The notes under the pieces were generated by a model. The model saw nothing but the letters and a program-made list of their open reading frames with translations, was not told where the DNA came from and did not search any database. Both the position numbers and the translations under genes were made by a program. 64,000 bases of DNA from Xenopus tropicalis (lineage: Eukaryota > Chordata > Amphibia > Anura > Pipidae). Shown one piece after another: positions 1 through 10,498 of this stretch (the stretch's first letter is position 1; each line of letters begins with the position of its first letter). The stretch is taken from the NCBI RefSeq assembly GCF_000004195.4, contig NC_030678.2, positions 134,851,047 through 134,915,046 on the forward strand, read 5' to 3'.

Positions 1-274
1 ATAGCAGGCACTGCCAAAGCGTGGTTCAGCATAGTTTAGTGGCGAAAGTAGGTCACTCTGAATCCATGTACATAGCCAATCCCACTCCGGATTGCAACAA
101 ATTTGGTGCTGCTCTCTGGTGCCTCAACATTCACCATCTTAAACTAACCAAAGAACAGCTGTTACGTGCTACGGCTATTACCTTTGCCTTTGGAGACAAA
201 AATGGCAAACCCCTTGTCCACCTTGCCAGAGCACCACAGCTGTCCCTAAATTTTTTTCCTCTACTGTGGAAACC
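1..274. other. SUCLA2 intron 2 sequence with an unassigned open frame
   Basis: Lies left of exon 2, so inside or beyond SUCLA2 intron 2. An open plus-strand frame runs from 21 to 278 (85 codons, beginning GTG). It contains a plausible-looking stretch LTKEQLLRATAITFAFGDKN, but I recognise no family and it has no start context. It stops inside the T2 element at 275. It may be a fragment of an old mobile-element gene. Confidence 0.3.
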
Positions 275-727
275 TTAAAGGGGTAGTTCACCTTTAGGTT
301 AATTTTTAGTATGTTATAGAATGGTTAATTCTAAGCAACTTTTCAATTGGTCTTTATTATTTATTTGTTATAGTTTTTTAATTATTTGCCACCTTCTTCC
401 AACTCTCTGCAGCTTTTAAATAGGGTCACTGACCCCGGCAGCCAAAACACTATTGCTCTGTGGGGCTACAGTTTTATTGCAGTTGTTACTTTGTAACTCT
501 CTTTTATATTCAGCCCCTCTCCTATTCATATACCAGCCTCTCACCCAAACCGCTCTGTGGATGCTAAGGTAACTTGGACCCTAGCAACCAAACAGATGCT
601 TAAGCCAAACTGGAGAGCTGCTGAACTGAAAATGAAATAACTAAAAAAACTACAAATAAAAATTGTCTCAGAATATCACTCTCTACATTATACTAAAAGT
701 TAACTCAAAGGTGAACAACCTCTTTAA
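275..727. mobile_element. T2-type MITE (TTAA-flanked)
   Basis: Begins TTAAAGGGGTAGTTCACCTT and ends with the inverted counterpart GGTGAACAACCTCTTTAA. TTAA stands at both edges, as in the Xenopus T2 MITE group. The same element recurs at 8623 and 53543. It has no coding capacity. Confidence 0.8.
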
Positions 728-1690
728 TCTCTCTCAACAAGATAGCACTACTTTTCTCTCGACACATCCACCACCCATTACACCAAACCCATCCTCTTGC
801 CTAAACTCATACAATACCAAACAAAATATATGGACTCCCCTAATATGAAATAGTGCAAGACATACTGTATTTTCCCTCAGGCAAGTCTAAATGGCTTTGT
901 TATAAAATGTTACCAAACCTACATTAAATAAATACTACATAAACTTCATATAAAATCCTGGCCAAATGACTTGTTAAAGTGGCCTCTACTCTAATAAGTG
1001 ATCCTGACAAGACAGGATTTATTTAAAGCACTTCACTTACTCTAATAGAAAAAACTACGCTAGTAGGACCCTGTGTGGAAGTCCTACCGGCTTTAGAAAA
1101 CCAGTACTATTACAGTGTGAGCTAAGGAAGAAGCCAAAAGGCTAGTGTTTTATTTTTTTCCTCTTATCCCTGCCCATCTCCTTTTTGTTTAAGCCAGACT
1201 TTTTTTATGGCAGGGATGCAAGACATATACTTAAAATATCATAGAAAACAAATCACAAATTAAATTTTCTGTCTCTCTAATGGTCCGTTTCTGATTTAGC
1301 TATCGAAGCAGAAGCAATAAAACAGCTTAGTTAATTGGAGAGTAAACAAACCTGAACAAACTGAACCTCTAAAACAATAACAGCTGCCACATAAAATTAT
1401 ATTGTGTGGTTAAAAAAAGGTTTAATTATGTGATGACTTCATTCCAAAAACATTTAGTAAATTAAATATATAAGTATTTTTGGTATATAATACAAGCATG
1501 CATTTTGGCGAAGCTAAGCTTAGGGGTAATCGCAAATCATCAAGCAGAAAATGAGATTGGCCTGTCATATAATCTGATGCTACACGGTTACATTCTAATG
1601 CTAATTGCACTGGTTTCTGAGCTTCCATGTAGTAATTATCCGTATTAATTGTCAGCCGTACATTGTGACTAGGGACTAGGGAGTTAGACC
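728..1690. other. Intronic sequence with no recognised feature
   Basis: AT-rich SUCLA2 intron sequence between two T2 elements. I saw no exon with splice sites, RNA gene or clear repeat boundary. Confidence 0.5.
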
Positions 1691-2133
1691 TTAAAGGAAC
1701 AGTAACACCAAAAAATGAAAGTGTATACAAATAATTAATATATTTTGTACTATTGCCCTGCACTGGTAAAAGTTGTGTGTTTACTTCATAAACACTACTA
1801 CAGTTTATATAATAAGCTGCTGTGTAGCCATGGGGGCAGCCATTTAAATTGAAAAAAGGAGAAAAGGCACAGGTTACTAAGCAGATAACAGATAAGTAGC
1901 ATAGATTCCCATTGTATTCTACACAGTTTATCTGTTATCTTCTTATGTAACCTGTGCCTTTTCTCCTTTTTTTAATTTAAATGGCTGCCCCCAGGGCTAC
2001 ACAACAGCTATTTCTATTAACTACAGTAGACTTTCTGAAGCAAAAACACAACTTTTACCAGTGCAGGGCAACAGTACATATTATTTTAATTATTTTAAAA
2101 CATTTTTATTTTTTAGTGTTACTGTTCCTTTAA
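1691..2133. mobile_element. T2-type MITE (GGAACAGTAACACC family)
   Basis: TTAAAGGAACAGTAACACC at the left and the inverted GTGTTACTGTTCCTTTAA at the right, with TTAA target copies. The interior is a long imperfect palindrome: GGGGGCAGCCATTTAAATT near 1840 is mirrored near 1980. Related copies lie at 6595, 13142 and 53993. Confidence 0.85.
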
Positions 2134-2393
2134 GCTCAGTAAGTGACAGCAGCACAGAGCATGAACAGTAAATCAGCAGAAAAAAAGATGGGGAGTTACC
2201 GACGCATCTTTGGAGGCATAGAATCTCCATGCTAAAGGCCTTTGGTGGCCTTGGGCTGATACAGAAGCCCAGAACATAATGTGTAAAATTTTCTTTAGTT
2301 AGATGTTATTTCTCCTTTAAACAAGGGTTATACACCCCATCTTTGACAGAGTATACATTTCCTTTAGATCAAAACACTCAGCAGAACTCTTAC

Positions 2394-2571
2394 CAATTTC
2401 TTTAGCTACTGTAAAAGCCTCATCTGGTGTTTTTGCAACACAACCTTTTGGAATGGCAACACCAGCACTTTTCAGCAGGTCCATGCTCAGATACTCATGA
2501 AGAGACAGATTCCGGTGTTGCTGTGCTTGGACACCATGGCACCCGAACACTCCAGGAAATCCACTGAGTAC
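2394..2571 (-). CDS. SUCLA2: SUCLA2 exon 2
   Basis: 178 nt between a TTTCAG acceptor and a TTG|GTAAGA donor. It encodes 59 full codons plus one base. The conserved [11 protein letters not shown] segment marks where the mature ligase begins. Confidence 0.93.
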
Positions 2572-5500
2572 CTGAAACAAGAACACATCATATAATGTTT
2601 TTTAAATGTTTATTGATACTGACAGTGTTAAGCGAATACTAAAGGAATGTAAAGACAGGTTATTTGAGTGGTATTTGTTGTATTTTAATGTTGTATTTTT
2701 GCACAACGTTCAAAAATGTTTTAATTTGGTCACTTCAATGCCATTTTAAGGTATACTTGCAAAGAATCTAGTTCTAGTCAATCAGTTTATCATTTGTTGT
2801 GCAGGTGGGACGTCAAGGTGTGCTCAGAGTGCAATAAACATGCATTTATGGTGCAAAGACTTGCCAGTGCGTGCAAAGGCTGCTGTCAATTCTGCCACTG
2901 AAAAGATCTTTACATTTTAACAGCTAATATAGACCTAACTACAGTTAGCAGCTTATGTTACATATAAAAATGTATCCATAAACGCTCCGACCGTTCGTTC
3001 GCTCAATCGGTCCAATCGTATTTTCCGCGACTTTTTTTGGCGCTTCCGTGACTTTTTTGTATTTTTAGCACGAAAAAATCTGATCGGTTTTGCTGCTGTT
3101 TAAAATCGTTTGGTACAAAAATGTTGTGACTCTCGGATCGCTGATACGATATTATCGTGACTAATACGTTTTTTTTTGTAAGCTTTTTCGTGATATTTGC
3201 GATCTTCAGAAATTTTTGTTTCCAATCCGAATTTTTCCCATTTGGGATTTGAACTCGTGTTTTGATAAATCTGCCCCTTAGAATCATATTTATTATTGAG
3301 TGTAAGCCAACATCACCAGTGATGTTGCCCATACCAACCATCCAGCAATTACATTTGAATGGTCACCTGCAAGTTAGACAACAAAAGCAAAGATCTGGTT
3401 GGCTGCTATGGGCAACATCACCAGTGATGTTGGCATAACATTGTAATAAACATAAAAAAATAAACGTTAAATCACATTCTACTCATCATTTTAAAAAACG
3501 AAAAATCCCTGACCACAAACCAACTGAGCACCAGTGGGATGAAATAAGTCATCTGAAATAGGGCGATACGGCAATGCAGGGCAGAATCCACTATGCAACG
3601 ATTGATTGATCGATCCTAGCCTTCCTTCTGGATATCAAGGAGTTGGGCTAGGATCGATAAATCGATCATCGCATAGTGGATTCTGCCCTGCATCGCCGTA
3701 TCGCCCTATTTCAAATGACCGGAAGCCAAGTTTTATTTTCTAATAAAGCATTCAAAATAATAAATGGTGTGCAGGATAGGGCAATTATTGGGGCAGGGTA
3801 GAATAGATTTTTTACTAAAAAAATTTTAGTGTTTAGATGACCAGTGGCATACATATTTAAGGATTATTTGTACCAGAGAACATGTGGAAGAAATAATGCT
3901 GCAAATCTTGAATATATAGTTAGGAAACAACTAAGTTTAGCAAAAATTACACTACAAAATACTTTTTGCTTACTTGAATAATTCAGAACCTGTACTTTCT
4001 AAAAGCAGTGATCCCCAACCAGTGGCTTGTGAGCAACATGTTGTTTACCAACCCCTAGCATGTTGTTCTCAGTGCCCCCAAACCAAGTAGTTATTTTTGA
4101 ATTCCTGACTTGGTGGCAAGTTTTGCTTGAACAAAAACAAGAACCTGCCCGCAACCCGCAGGTGATGTGCCGAGGTCAGCCTGAACCCACCTGACCCACG
4201 GGTATCGGGCCAGCCCACACATCACTAACGGATACTGGTAAGAACTCCTACTGATAAGGCCAATACTTTGATCGTGTTTGACTTTTTGAATTTCAATGTC
4301 TTTTAAAGCCTATACTGGCATATGTTTAACAAAAATCTTTAAAGCATTAGAAAGTAAAATTTTTTGGAATGGCCAAGTCAAAGTCCTGACCTTAATCCTA
4401 TGGACATTTTGTATAAGGACCCAAAGCAGGCATATCATGTGAGAAAGCCCACCAACATCTGCATTGAAGCTTTTCAAGGCGGAGAATGTGCTAATATTTT
4501 ATCAAGCTAATCTGCAGGACTAATCAACAGTTACAGGAAATGTGTAGTTAGTTATTGCTGCCCAAGGCATGCCAGTTACTGAAAGTTAAGGTTCACATAC
4601 TTTTGACACACATAAATATGTAACTATGGATCATTTTTCTCAAGAAATAAACAAGCATCATGTTCTCCCTTGTTAAGTTATTCCGATTTAGACCTAGCAC
4701 TAATAACAGATTACATTTAAGTCATACACATGCAGAAATCTAAAAAATTCACTAAAATTCAAGCACCGCTGTATATGACAATGTATGGTAACGACAGCAT
4801 TTTAGGTATGAATGATAAAGTTTGTTTGCAGGGGCCAAATCTCAAAAGTTGAAAATATGCACTTATATTTAAATGTCTTTATGAGCTTCACACGCCGACT
4901 CAAGAAGAAATGTGAAATTTCTACTTAACTCAAATAGTACTCTTAAGTGGCAAAATTACTGTTATGGCTTTCAGACATAGAGTGCCCCTTTATTTACTCT
5001 GCATTTAAAGCAGTGCAACATTGCTGTTGTTTCCTTATTCCGTGACTGATCAGATCTTCAAAGCAGAGATTTAAAACTACATGCTCAGGATTGGTAAGGA
5101 CTACATAGCAGCAAATCACAACATTAATATGAGAGAGAAACCTTGGCATGTATTACTCCTCTGTTAAAGTGTTGTGAGTAGAACAACCCCCTGCTTTTGA
5201 GCTTTGGCAAATGAAAAGCTAACACATTATTTTCTCTTCATCTCAGAGACCTATTGTTGTTAGAGATATGCAAACCAACCTCCCAAGCAAATTGACCCAT
5301 GCTGTAGGAAATCAGCTAGGAAGGAAGGATACATTTTCAACACAAGTCTTATTTACCATTCAGCAATGGGCTATATTAGGTGTACATACCCTGTAATATG
5401 ATTTCAACAAATAAATATTAGTTCACGGAAACAAAATCATGGAGCACATGGGTAAGCCATATAAATCCGTAGCCCCATAGGTAATCAACGGCAAAGTTTA

Positions 5501-8370
5501 CCCAGGTGCAGTAACCCATAGCAACCAATGCCATGTTTGCTTTTGAATAGGTGACCAGCAAATGCTACCTGTTGCTATTGGTAATTAGACCTGTAGCAAA
5601 CTTTGCATCTTACTTAACGCCCCTGGAGTGTTGACTCCAACAACAGTGGGAATTTATTTTGGCATGTAAAGCTTTCCCACGGATCCTGCTCACTATAAGA
5701 TTCCCAAAACACTGTACACAAAGATAAGAATAGACTTATAAATAAAGGCTATAAATGTTAATGGGTGTCAGGTGACTCTAGCTGTTCCAGGCACATATGA
5801 GCAACTTGAGAGCAATGCTATTCAACAAAATATAGGGACAGCTGCAGGAGCTGGGTTTTAAATGCCCATGAGTTACACAAGACAGGCCTGAAAATCAACT
5901 AGTCTGCAGCTATTCCTAAAAACATAGCATGCATATATGTTTAAATCTACTAAACTCTTAAAGAAGGCATATAGGATAAATGAAAAAACCTCATCTTGTA
6001 AGCAATTATGAATAATATATGATGCTGATTTCACTTAGGTCTATAAATTAATCCTATCTTTAAAAAATGGCCCCTTTATTGGAGCTCCCTATAGATCCTC
6101 TCAGGTCCATATCCGTCTTCCAAATAAGGGAAGGTCATGTCCTAACGGTCCCTACCGGAAGCACAGTAGGAGAGAAATAGCCAATCACAGCCCTGCAGTC
6201 ACACAAGCAAAGACAGGCTTCAGTTCCCTAACAGGTCAGTCTAGCTCAGGGGTGGACAAACTACGGCCCGTGGGCCACATCCTGCCCTTTTGCCTTTTTA
6301 ATCCGGCCGCCGACTCCAGCCCCTTTAAAAGCATTACGGGCCCTGATTGGTTGCACCCCGTGCATAAACAGTTACATAGGGTTGAAAAAAGACCAGAGAC
6401 CATCAAGTTCAACCCTTGCAAGTAAACCCAGCACACACAACCTATTCTTACCAATCTATACACTCGTATACATAAACTATATATACAAACATAAGAAGCT
6501 TTTGCCAGAATTCAGATTGCCAGTCCAGACCAAATCACTGAGGACCCATATAAATTAATTTAGGTGTAGCCCGAAGGTATTTGTAGGATAGGGGTTAAAG
6601 GAACAGTAACACCAAAAAATAAGTGTTTTAAAGCAGTGGTCCCCAACCTTTTTTGGATCAAGGACCGGTGTGAACTACAAAATTTTTTCCGCAGACCGGG
6701 GGGGGGGGGGGGGGGGCGGTGCGGCGCAATGAATTTGCGTTCATCTGTGCCTTTATATGCGTGGCACATCCATCTGCACCTTTATACCTGCGGCGCTTTC
6801 CTCTGAGCCTCTATATGTGCAGCGCGCCGCTTTTATACGTGCCTTTCTTCTGGCGTCGCTTAGTGTACGCCTCACATTCCCCGCGCTGGGGAACAGAGGC
6901 GGCCCACTAGAAAGCGGTCCGCGGACCGGCAGTTGGGGACCCCTGTTTTAAAGCACAACTGGTGTGTTTGCTTCACAAAATCTACTACAGTTTATATAAA
7001 CTAGCTGCTCTGTAGCCATGGGGGCAGCCATTCATGCTGTAAAAAAGAGGAAATGCACAGGGTACATAGCAGATCATAGATAAACTACATAGTTTATAAT
7101 GGGATTCTTCAGAGCTTATCTGTTATCTACTATGTATCCTGTGCTTCAATGGCTGCCCCCATAGCTACCCAGCAGCTTGTTTATATAAACTATAATAGTG
7201 TTTCTGAAGCAAATACACCAGTTTTACCTGGGGAGGGCAACAGTACATTTTATTTCCATTACCTGAACACACTTTATTTTTTTTTATGTTACTGCTCCTT
7301 TAAATAGAGAAGATGCAGTTTGTCAAACTTTCCTGCTCAGATGTTATGGTCCTGACAATGCAGCGGAAGCCAGTTGTCGGATCTGACACCTGCTACATTG
7401 TTTATGGAGTCAGAAGCAAAGACCAGAAAAGAATAAACACTGCTTTGCACTACTATTTACAAGTAATTTAAAAGCCGCTTAATATTTTAATGAATGTATA
7501 TTGGAAAGTTGCTTAGAACTGTTATCCTTTCACAGTGACCTCTTTAATGCTGCAAATAAAGAATGGAAGTTAAATGTCCTTATTATTGAGGTTTAAAGGG
7601 GTGGAAAGATATGCCAGGAACGTCTGGGCATATAACAAGCTAATAGAAAAGCAAGGGAGAACAGCAGGCAGCCAGAAAAAAGGTCAGGCAGATCCGTTTA
7701 CTGTTACTGCTGGATGTCAGTGCAAGGGCATCTGCCTCCCTCTCCTGGCATGACCCGCCTGCTCTGCAGCCACAGCAAGGGAGCCCAATATGGCCAAGCC
7801 GGGCAATGAAGGCTTTATAAACAAACAAAAAAAGATTCAGTTGTTCAGAATACAGAAGCCATTCCCTATATAATCAGCACTGCCAAACGTGTTTCAGCCT
7901 ATACAAGTTGACGGGATGGGGGTGAGCGGGTTAGTAGCACTGCAGCCCAAGCAAAGTGTAGGGCTGTACTAGCAGGACGGACCCAGCGCTACAGGTACAG
8001 TGCAAGCCATACACATTGCGTTGGTAGGTGACGCGTTTGGAACAAGTCGCTCCTGCGTTACGGCAAGCGGCCAGCGTGAGTACAGGCAACCATTATAGCA
8101 CAGGCACCAGGGAAAGAGGCGGCCCTATCGGGCGCAGTGTGAGAAGACAAATATACATATACAGGCGATTCAACTGTGCCGGGGCCTCGGCTTTTGGGGG
8201 CCAAATACGCCAGCGTTCCCTACAGCGCACATTATATCAACTGAGGAGCTGCCAGCCAATATCGGCCTGCACTGCGTAACAATTACCTGAACTGCCGAAC
8301 CGAGAGCTGCGCGGGGCGCCCGACTCCTCAACCCAGCTGACAGCCGGCTGTACATTATGGAGGCCGCCAT
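2394..8370 (-). CDS. SUCLA2: SUCLA2, succinate-CoA ligase [ADP-forming] subunit beta, mitochondrial (5' part: exons 1-2)
   Basis: This is the beta subunit of the matrix enzyme that interconverts succinyl-CoA and succinate with ADP/ATP in the TCA cycle, working with the SUCLG1 alpha subunit (family knowledge). Exon 1 (8370-8287) encodes 28 residues starting [10 protein letters not shown], an Arg/Ala/Ser-rich, acid-free mitochondrial presequence. Exon 2 (2571-2394) encodes residues 29-87 and carries the start of the mature protein, with [13 protein letters not shown] and VAKTPDEAF, very close to human SUCLA2 and at the edge of the ATP-grasp fold. The donor after GCA GTT CAG and the acceptor before GTA are in phase 0. 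Intron 1 is about 5.7 kb and full of MITEs. Exon 2 ends with one base of the next codon. No later exon is found in 1-2393, so the gene continues left of the window. The start is chosen by homology; it is the first ATG of the presequence. Confidence 0.93.
2985..3300. repeat. Degraded repeat, probably half of a palindromic MITE
   Basis: CG-containing, T-rich sequence (GACCGTTCGTTCGCTCAATC near 2989) unlike the surrounding intron. Several such blocks occur in frog MITEs, but no partner arm was found here. Confidence 0.35.
3306..3434. repeat. Palindromic MITE (CATCACCAGTGATGTTG family)
   Basis: Arms at 3306-3332 and 3408-3434 are inverted copies around CAACATCACCAGTGATGTTG. The arm itself contains the short palindrome ATCACCAGTGAT. 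A second copy sits at 16639. Confidence 0.7.
3561..3820. mobile_element. Long-hairpin MITE
   Basis: A 36-base arm at 3561-3596 (GGGCGATACGGCAATGCAGG...) is mirrored at 3671-3706. The following stretch to about 3820 (GGCAATTATTGGGGCAGGG) matches the T2 element at 17212, so this is a copy whose TTAA ends are lost or unclear. Confidence 0.65.
4006..4130 (-). mobile_element. hAT-like MITE fragment (GATCCCCAACC family)
   Basis: Begins CAGTGATCCCCAACCAGTGG and continues as the reverse complement of the full copies at 12787 and 51296. It breaks off after the AACTTGCCACCAAGTC-type block, so the far end and its target duplication are missing. Confidence 0.7.
4350..4690 (+). pseudogene. Tc1/mariner-like transposase remnant
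   Basis: The frame [15 protein letters not shown] is the C-terminal catalytic block of Tc1 transposases. The third catalytic glutamate is replaced by aspartate, and stops follow about 30 codons later. The sequence beyond (GTTCACATACTTTTGACACA) looks like a Tc1 3' untranslated end. It is an old, dead fragment in SUCLA2 intron 1. Confidence 0.7.
4691..5489. other. SUCLA2 intron 1, no recognised feature
   Basis: AT-rich intronic sequence with no exon, RNA gene or repeat edge that I can support. Confidence 0.5.
5490..5625. repeat. Palindromic MITE fragment (CCCATAGCAACCAAT family)
   Basis: GCAAAGTTTACCCAGGTGCA at the left is mirrored by TAGCAAACTTTGC at the right. Related pieces occur near 21980 and 25125. 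Confidence 0.6.
5958..6246. mobile_element. T2-type MITE, 3' part lost
   Basis: TTAAAGAAGGCATATAGGAT at the left edge, then ATGGCCCCTTTATTGGAGCT as in the complete copy at 17508-18002. Interrupted at 6247 by a hAT-like element. Confidence 0.65.
6247..6370. mobile_element. hAT-like MITE fragment (CGGCCCGTGGGCC family)
   Basis: Starts CAGGGGTGGACAAACTACGG, a typical hAT terminus. No matching right end is visible before the CR1 tail. Confidence 0.55.
6371..6480 (-). mobile_element. CR1 LINE 3' tail, 5'-truncated
   Basis: Reverse complement of the 3' end of the CR1 element at 35.4-39.1 kb, including the TTGAACTTGATGGNC block and a TATGTAAC end. Confidence 0.75.
6595..7303. mobile_element. T2-type MITE carrying a nested hAT element
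   Basis: TTAAAGGAACAGTAACACC at the left and TGTTACTGCTCCTTTAA at the right, with TTAA at both edges. The interior matches the 1691 copy apart from the 312-bp insertion at 6634-6945. Confidence 0.85.
6634..6945. mobile_element. hAT-like MITE with perfect 8-bp target duplication
   Basis: Termini CAGTGGTCCCCAACC and GTTGGGGACCCCTG, flanked on both sides by TTTTAAAG (6626-6633 and 6946-6953). An uninterrupted G run of about 18 bases starts near 6699. Sits inside the T2 element at 6595. Confidence 0.88.
7304..8286. other. SUCLA2 intron 1, 5' portion
   Basis: No exon or complete repeat seen. A T2-like end (TTTAAAGGGGTGG) lies near 7592. The last few hundred bases become richer in G, C and CpG toward exon 1, as expected at a promoter. 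Confidence 0.45.
8287..8370 (-). CDS. SUCLA2: SUCLA2 exon 1 (coding part)
   Basis: 84 nt, 28 codons, from ATG at 8370-8368 to a CAG|GTAATT donor. It encodes the mitochondrial targeting peptide with five Arg and no acidic residue. Confidence 0.9.
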
Positions 8371-8510
8371 GTTGTCTCTATCAGACACACCTCGACTTTG
8401 AGCTCCCCGCGCAGGCGCAGATAGGAACGTCAGAAAGCTAGAGGGGAGCGGAACGTCAGAAAGCTAGAGTGGAGTGCAACAAGCCGCCGCTAGGGGGCAC
8501 AGCGCGATGC
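8371..8510 (-). promoter_or_regulatory. SUCLA2: SUCLA2 proximal promoter candidate
   Basis: CpG-containing sequence directly upstream of the ATG. GCGCAGGCGC at 8409-8418 differs by one base from the NRF1 palindrome GCGCATGCGC, and NRF1 is a regulator of nuclear genes for mitochondria. A 26-bp unit (GGAACGTCAGAAAGCTAGAG...) is tandemly duplicated at 8424-8449 and 8450-8475, each copy with an ACGTCA half-site. CCGCTAGGGGGCAC at 8487-8500 resembles the CTCF core. Motif calls are by eye; binding is inferred. Confidence 0.5.
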
Positions 8511-8622
8511 ATTTTTCAGGCGAAACTATTCAGGTAGAAGGTCACACTCTATCACTACGGAGATTGTTTTAGTTCTGGTTGAAAGCAGGTTAGATTTGAT
8601 TGATAGTTTTGAAGTCAGTGCG

Positions 8623-9173
8623 TTACGAAAGGGGTAATTCACCTTCACCTTAACTTTTACTGTTATAGAATGGCAAAACTCTAAGCAACTTTTTAATTGG
8701 TCTTCATTTTTATCATCTATAGTTTTTGAATGATTTGCCTTCTTCCTCTTTCCATCTCACTGACCCCAGCATCCAAACAACGATTGCACTGTAAGGCTAC
8801 AATATTACCAATATTATTACTTTTTATTACTTACCTTTATATTTAGCCCCTCTACTATTCATATATCAGTCACTCTCTCAAACCACTCCCTGGTTACTAA
8901 GGTAAATCGGACCCTAGCAACCAGATAGCTGCTGAAATTCCAAACTGGAGTGCTGTGAAACAAAAAGTAAGATAATTTAAAAACTACCAGTAAAAATAGA
9001 GGCTGCCTAATAGCCAATCTTAGCTCTTATTTGGCACCTCCATGAACTTTTATGATGCTTGTGTTGCTTTCCAAGTCTTTTTACATTTGACTGTGCCTGA
9101 TAAGTAAGAAGGGTTGGGGATCCCTGCTCTAAATCATGCTAAAAGTTAACGCAAAAATGAACAACCCCTTTAA
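8623..9173. mobile_element. T2-type MITE, interrupted
   Basis: Same family as 275-727 (GGGGTAATTCACCTT at the left, AACAACCCCTTTAA at the right). The left TTAA has decayed to TTAC; the right TTAA (9170-9173) is intact. A hAT-like fragment occupies about 8998-9126. Confidence 0.75.
8998..9126 (-). mobile_element. hAT-like MITE fragment inside a T2 element
   Basis: Reverse complement of the left half of the element at 12787, ending GGTTGGGGATCCCTG. The other end is missing, so no target duplication can be tested. Confidence 0.7.
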
Positions 9174-9636
9174 AAGGAATATGACTTATTAGTCAACATT
9201 TTTAAAGTATAGTTACATGGATACCTAGCTTATTCAGATTTAATTGTATTAAAAACTTTATACCTAAATAGGCTGCTTGAATGTGTAATGTAATTGCTGT
9301 AAGCTTGTGTGTTTTATAATGTAACTCTGTGACAAAATATGAGAATATTCAAATCACCTTGGAGTTCTATGGCCTGTATAAAAGCAAGTGCTTCTCTGCA
9401 TCCCTGTCCACCAAAAAATGTAAAATCATTCACACAATGTTAAAGATTAATTAATATAGCAATTGCAAACACTAACTGCCATTAGCAGAAATTGATAGCA
9501 CCCATGCCCATCTATCATAAATGATACAGCATGAAACTACCTCACCCAAACTCCCATGAGAGAAACAACTGACAGAATGCACCTTATAAATTACATTAGG
9601 GCAGGGGTCCTAAAACGTTTTAAGCAGAGGGCCAGT

Positions 9637-10016
9637 TAGGCACCCCCAAGTGACTTTAATCGCTTACCCCTTTACCCCAGGCTGGTGCTCCTGTTCAGAG
9701 AAAACCACACCAGCCCGGGGTAGCTGCAGTGAGCACTTCCTCTTCCTGCTTCGCACTTGTACATGTGCAGTAGAGTGAAAAGCTGAACTTTAACAAAGAA
9801 GTCGGCTCTTCACTCTAATGCGCATGCGCCGGCCCAGGGATTTTGCCGGCAGAGGAAATACAGAAGAAGGAAGTGCTTGCTACAGGTACCCCGGGCTGGT
9901 GCGGTTTTCTACTAACAGGGGCACCAGCTCGGGGTAAAAGGTAAGCAATTAAAGTCACTTGGGTGCGCCTAACATTTTGGCACCCCCAAGTGACTTAGCC
10001 TTTCATTCTCCTTTAA
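9637..10016. mobile_element. T2-type MITE (CCCCGGGCTGGTGC family), left end lost
   Basis: Long palindrome built on CCCCAAGTGACTTTAA and CCGGGCTGGTGC arms, ending TTCTCCTTTAA with TTAA at 10013-10016. It contains ATGCGCATGCGCC near 9820. Related copies lie at 22490, 27504, 28144 and 39715. A hAT-like start (CAGGGGTCC near 9603) abuts its left side. Confidence 0.65.
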
Positions 10017-10019
10017 ACA

Positions 10020-10245
10020 TGAATAAATCCAATAGGATTACTTTGCCACCAATCTGGATTCATGCAGCTTAGTTACCATAAAGTACAATGTACTGTTTTA
10101 TTATTAAAGAAGAAAAGGAAATCCTGTTGATAACGCACTTATTAAAGAAAAAAAGGAAATATGGAGTCTATGCGAACTGGCCTTTCCATAATTTGGAACT
10201 TCCTGGATAACTGATTTCTGCATAATGGATCCCATACATATAACA
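10020..10245. repeat. MITE fragment (TTATCC/GGATAA family)
   Basis: CAATAGGATT, AAGTACAATGTACTG and TCCATAATTTGGAACTT blocks shared with 13785-14145, 43405-43735 and 46032-46358, ending ATGGATCCCATAC. Confidence 0.6.
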
Positions 10246-10372
10246 GAAAATAAATATTCCTCACAGTTGTCACCTTTTTTCTTTCCAGGGTCGAGACACT
10301 GACAGCAGGGGCAAGGCAGATGACGTCAAGGGTGGTGCAGAGGATGTGGGGGGAGTCTGGAGTGGCCAATTT

Positions 10373-10487
10373 GTCAGCTAATGTCAGCCTGTGCGTGTCA
10401 ATCTTTAGGATAATTTAGTGGCCACTTAGTCAGCAGACATCAGTCTGTGTATGTCAACCTTTAGGGTAATTTAGTGGCTAGTTTAGT
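10373..10487. repeat. Two-copy tandem repeat, unit about 57 bp
   Basis: GTCAGC...TTTAGGATAATTTAGTGGC at 10373-10428 is repeated with about 85% identity to 10487, immediately left of the Tc1 element. Confidence 0.65.
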
Positions 10488-10498
10488 AACTAGCAATA

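Noticed and set aside
8028..8279. 83-codon plus-strand frame opposite the SUCLA2 promoter region
   Set aside because: It lies in CpG-rich intron and promoter sequence next to exon 1, with no homology; open by composition.
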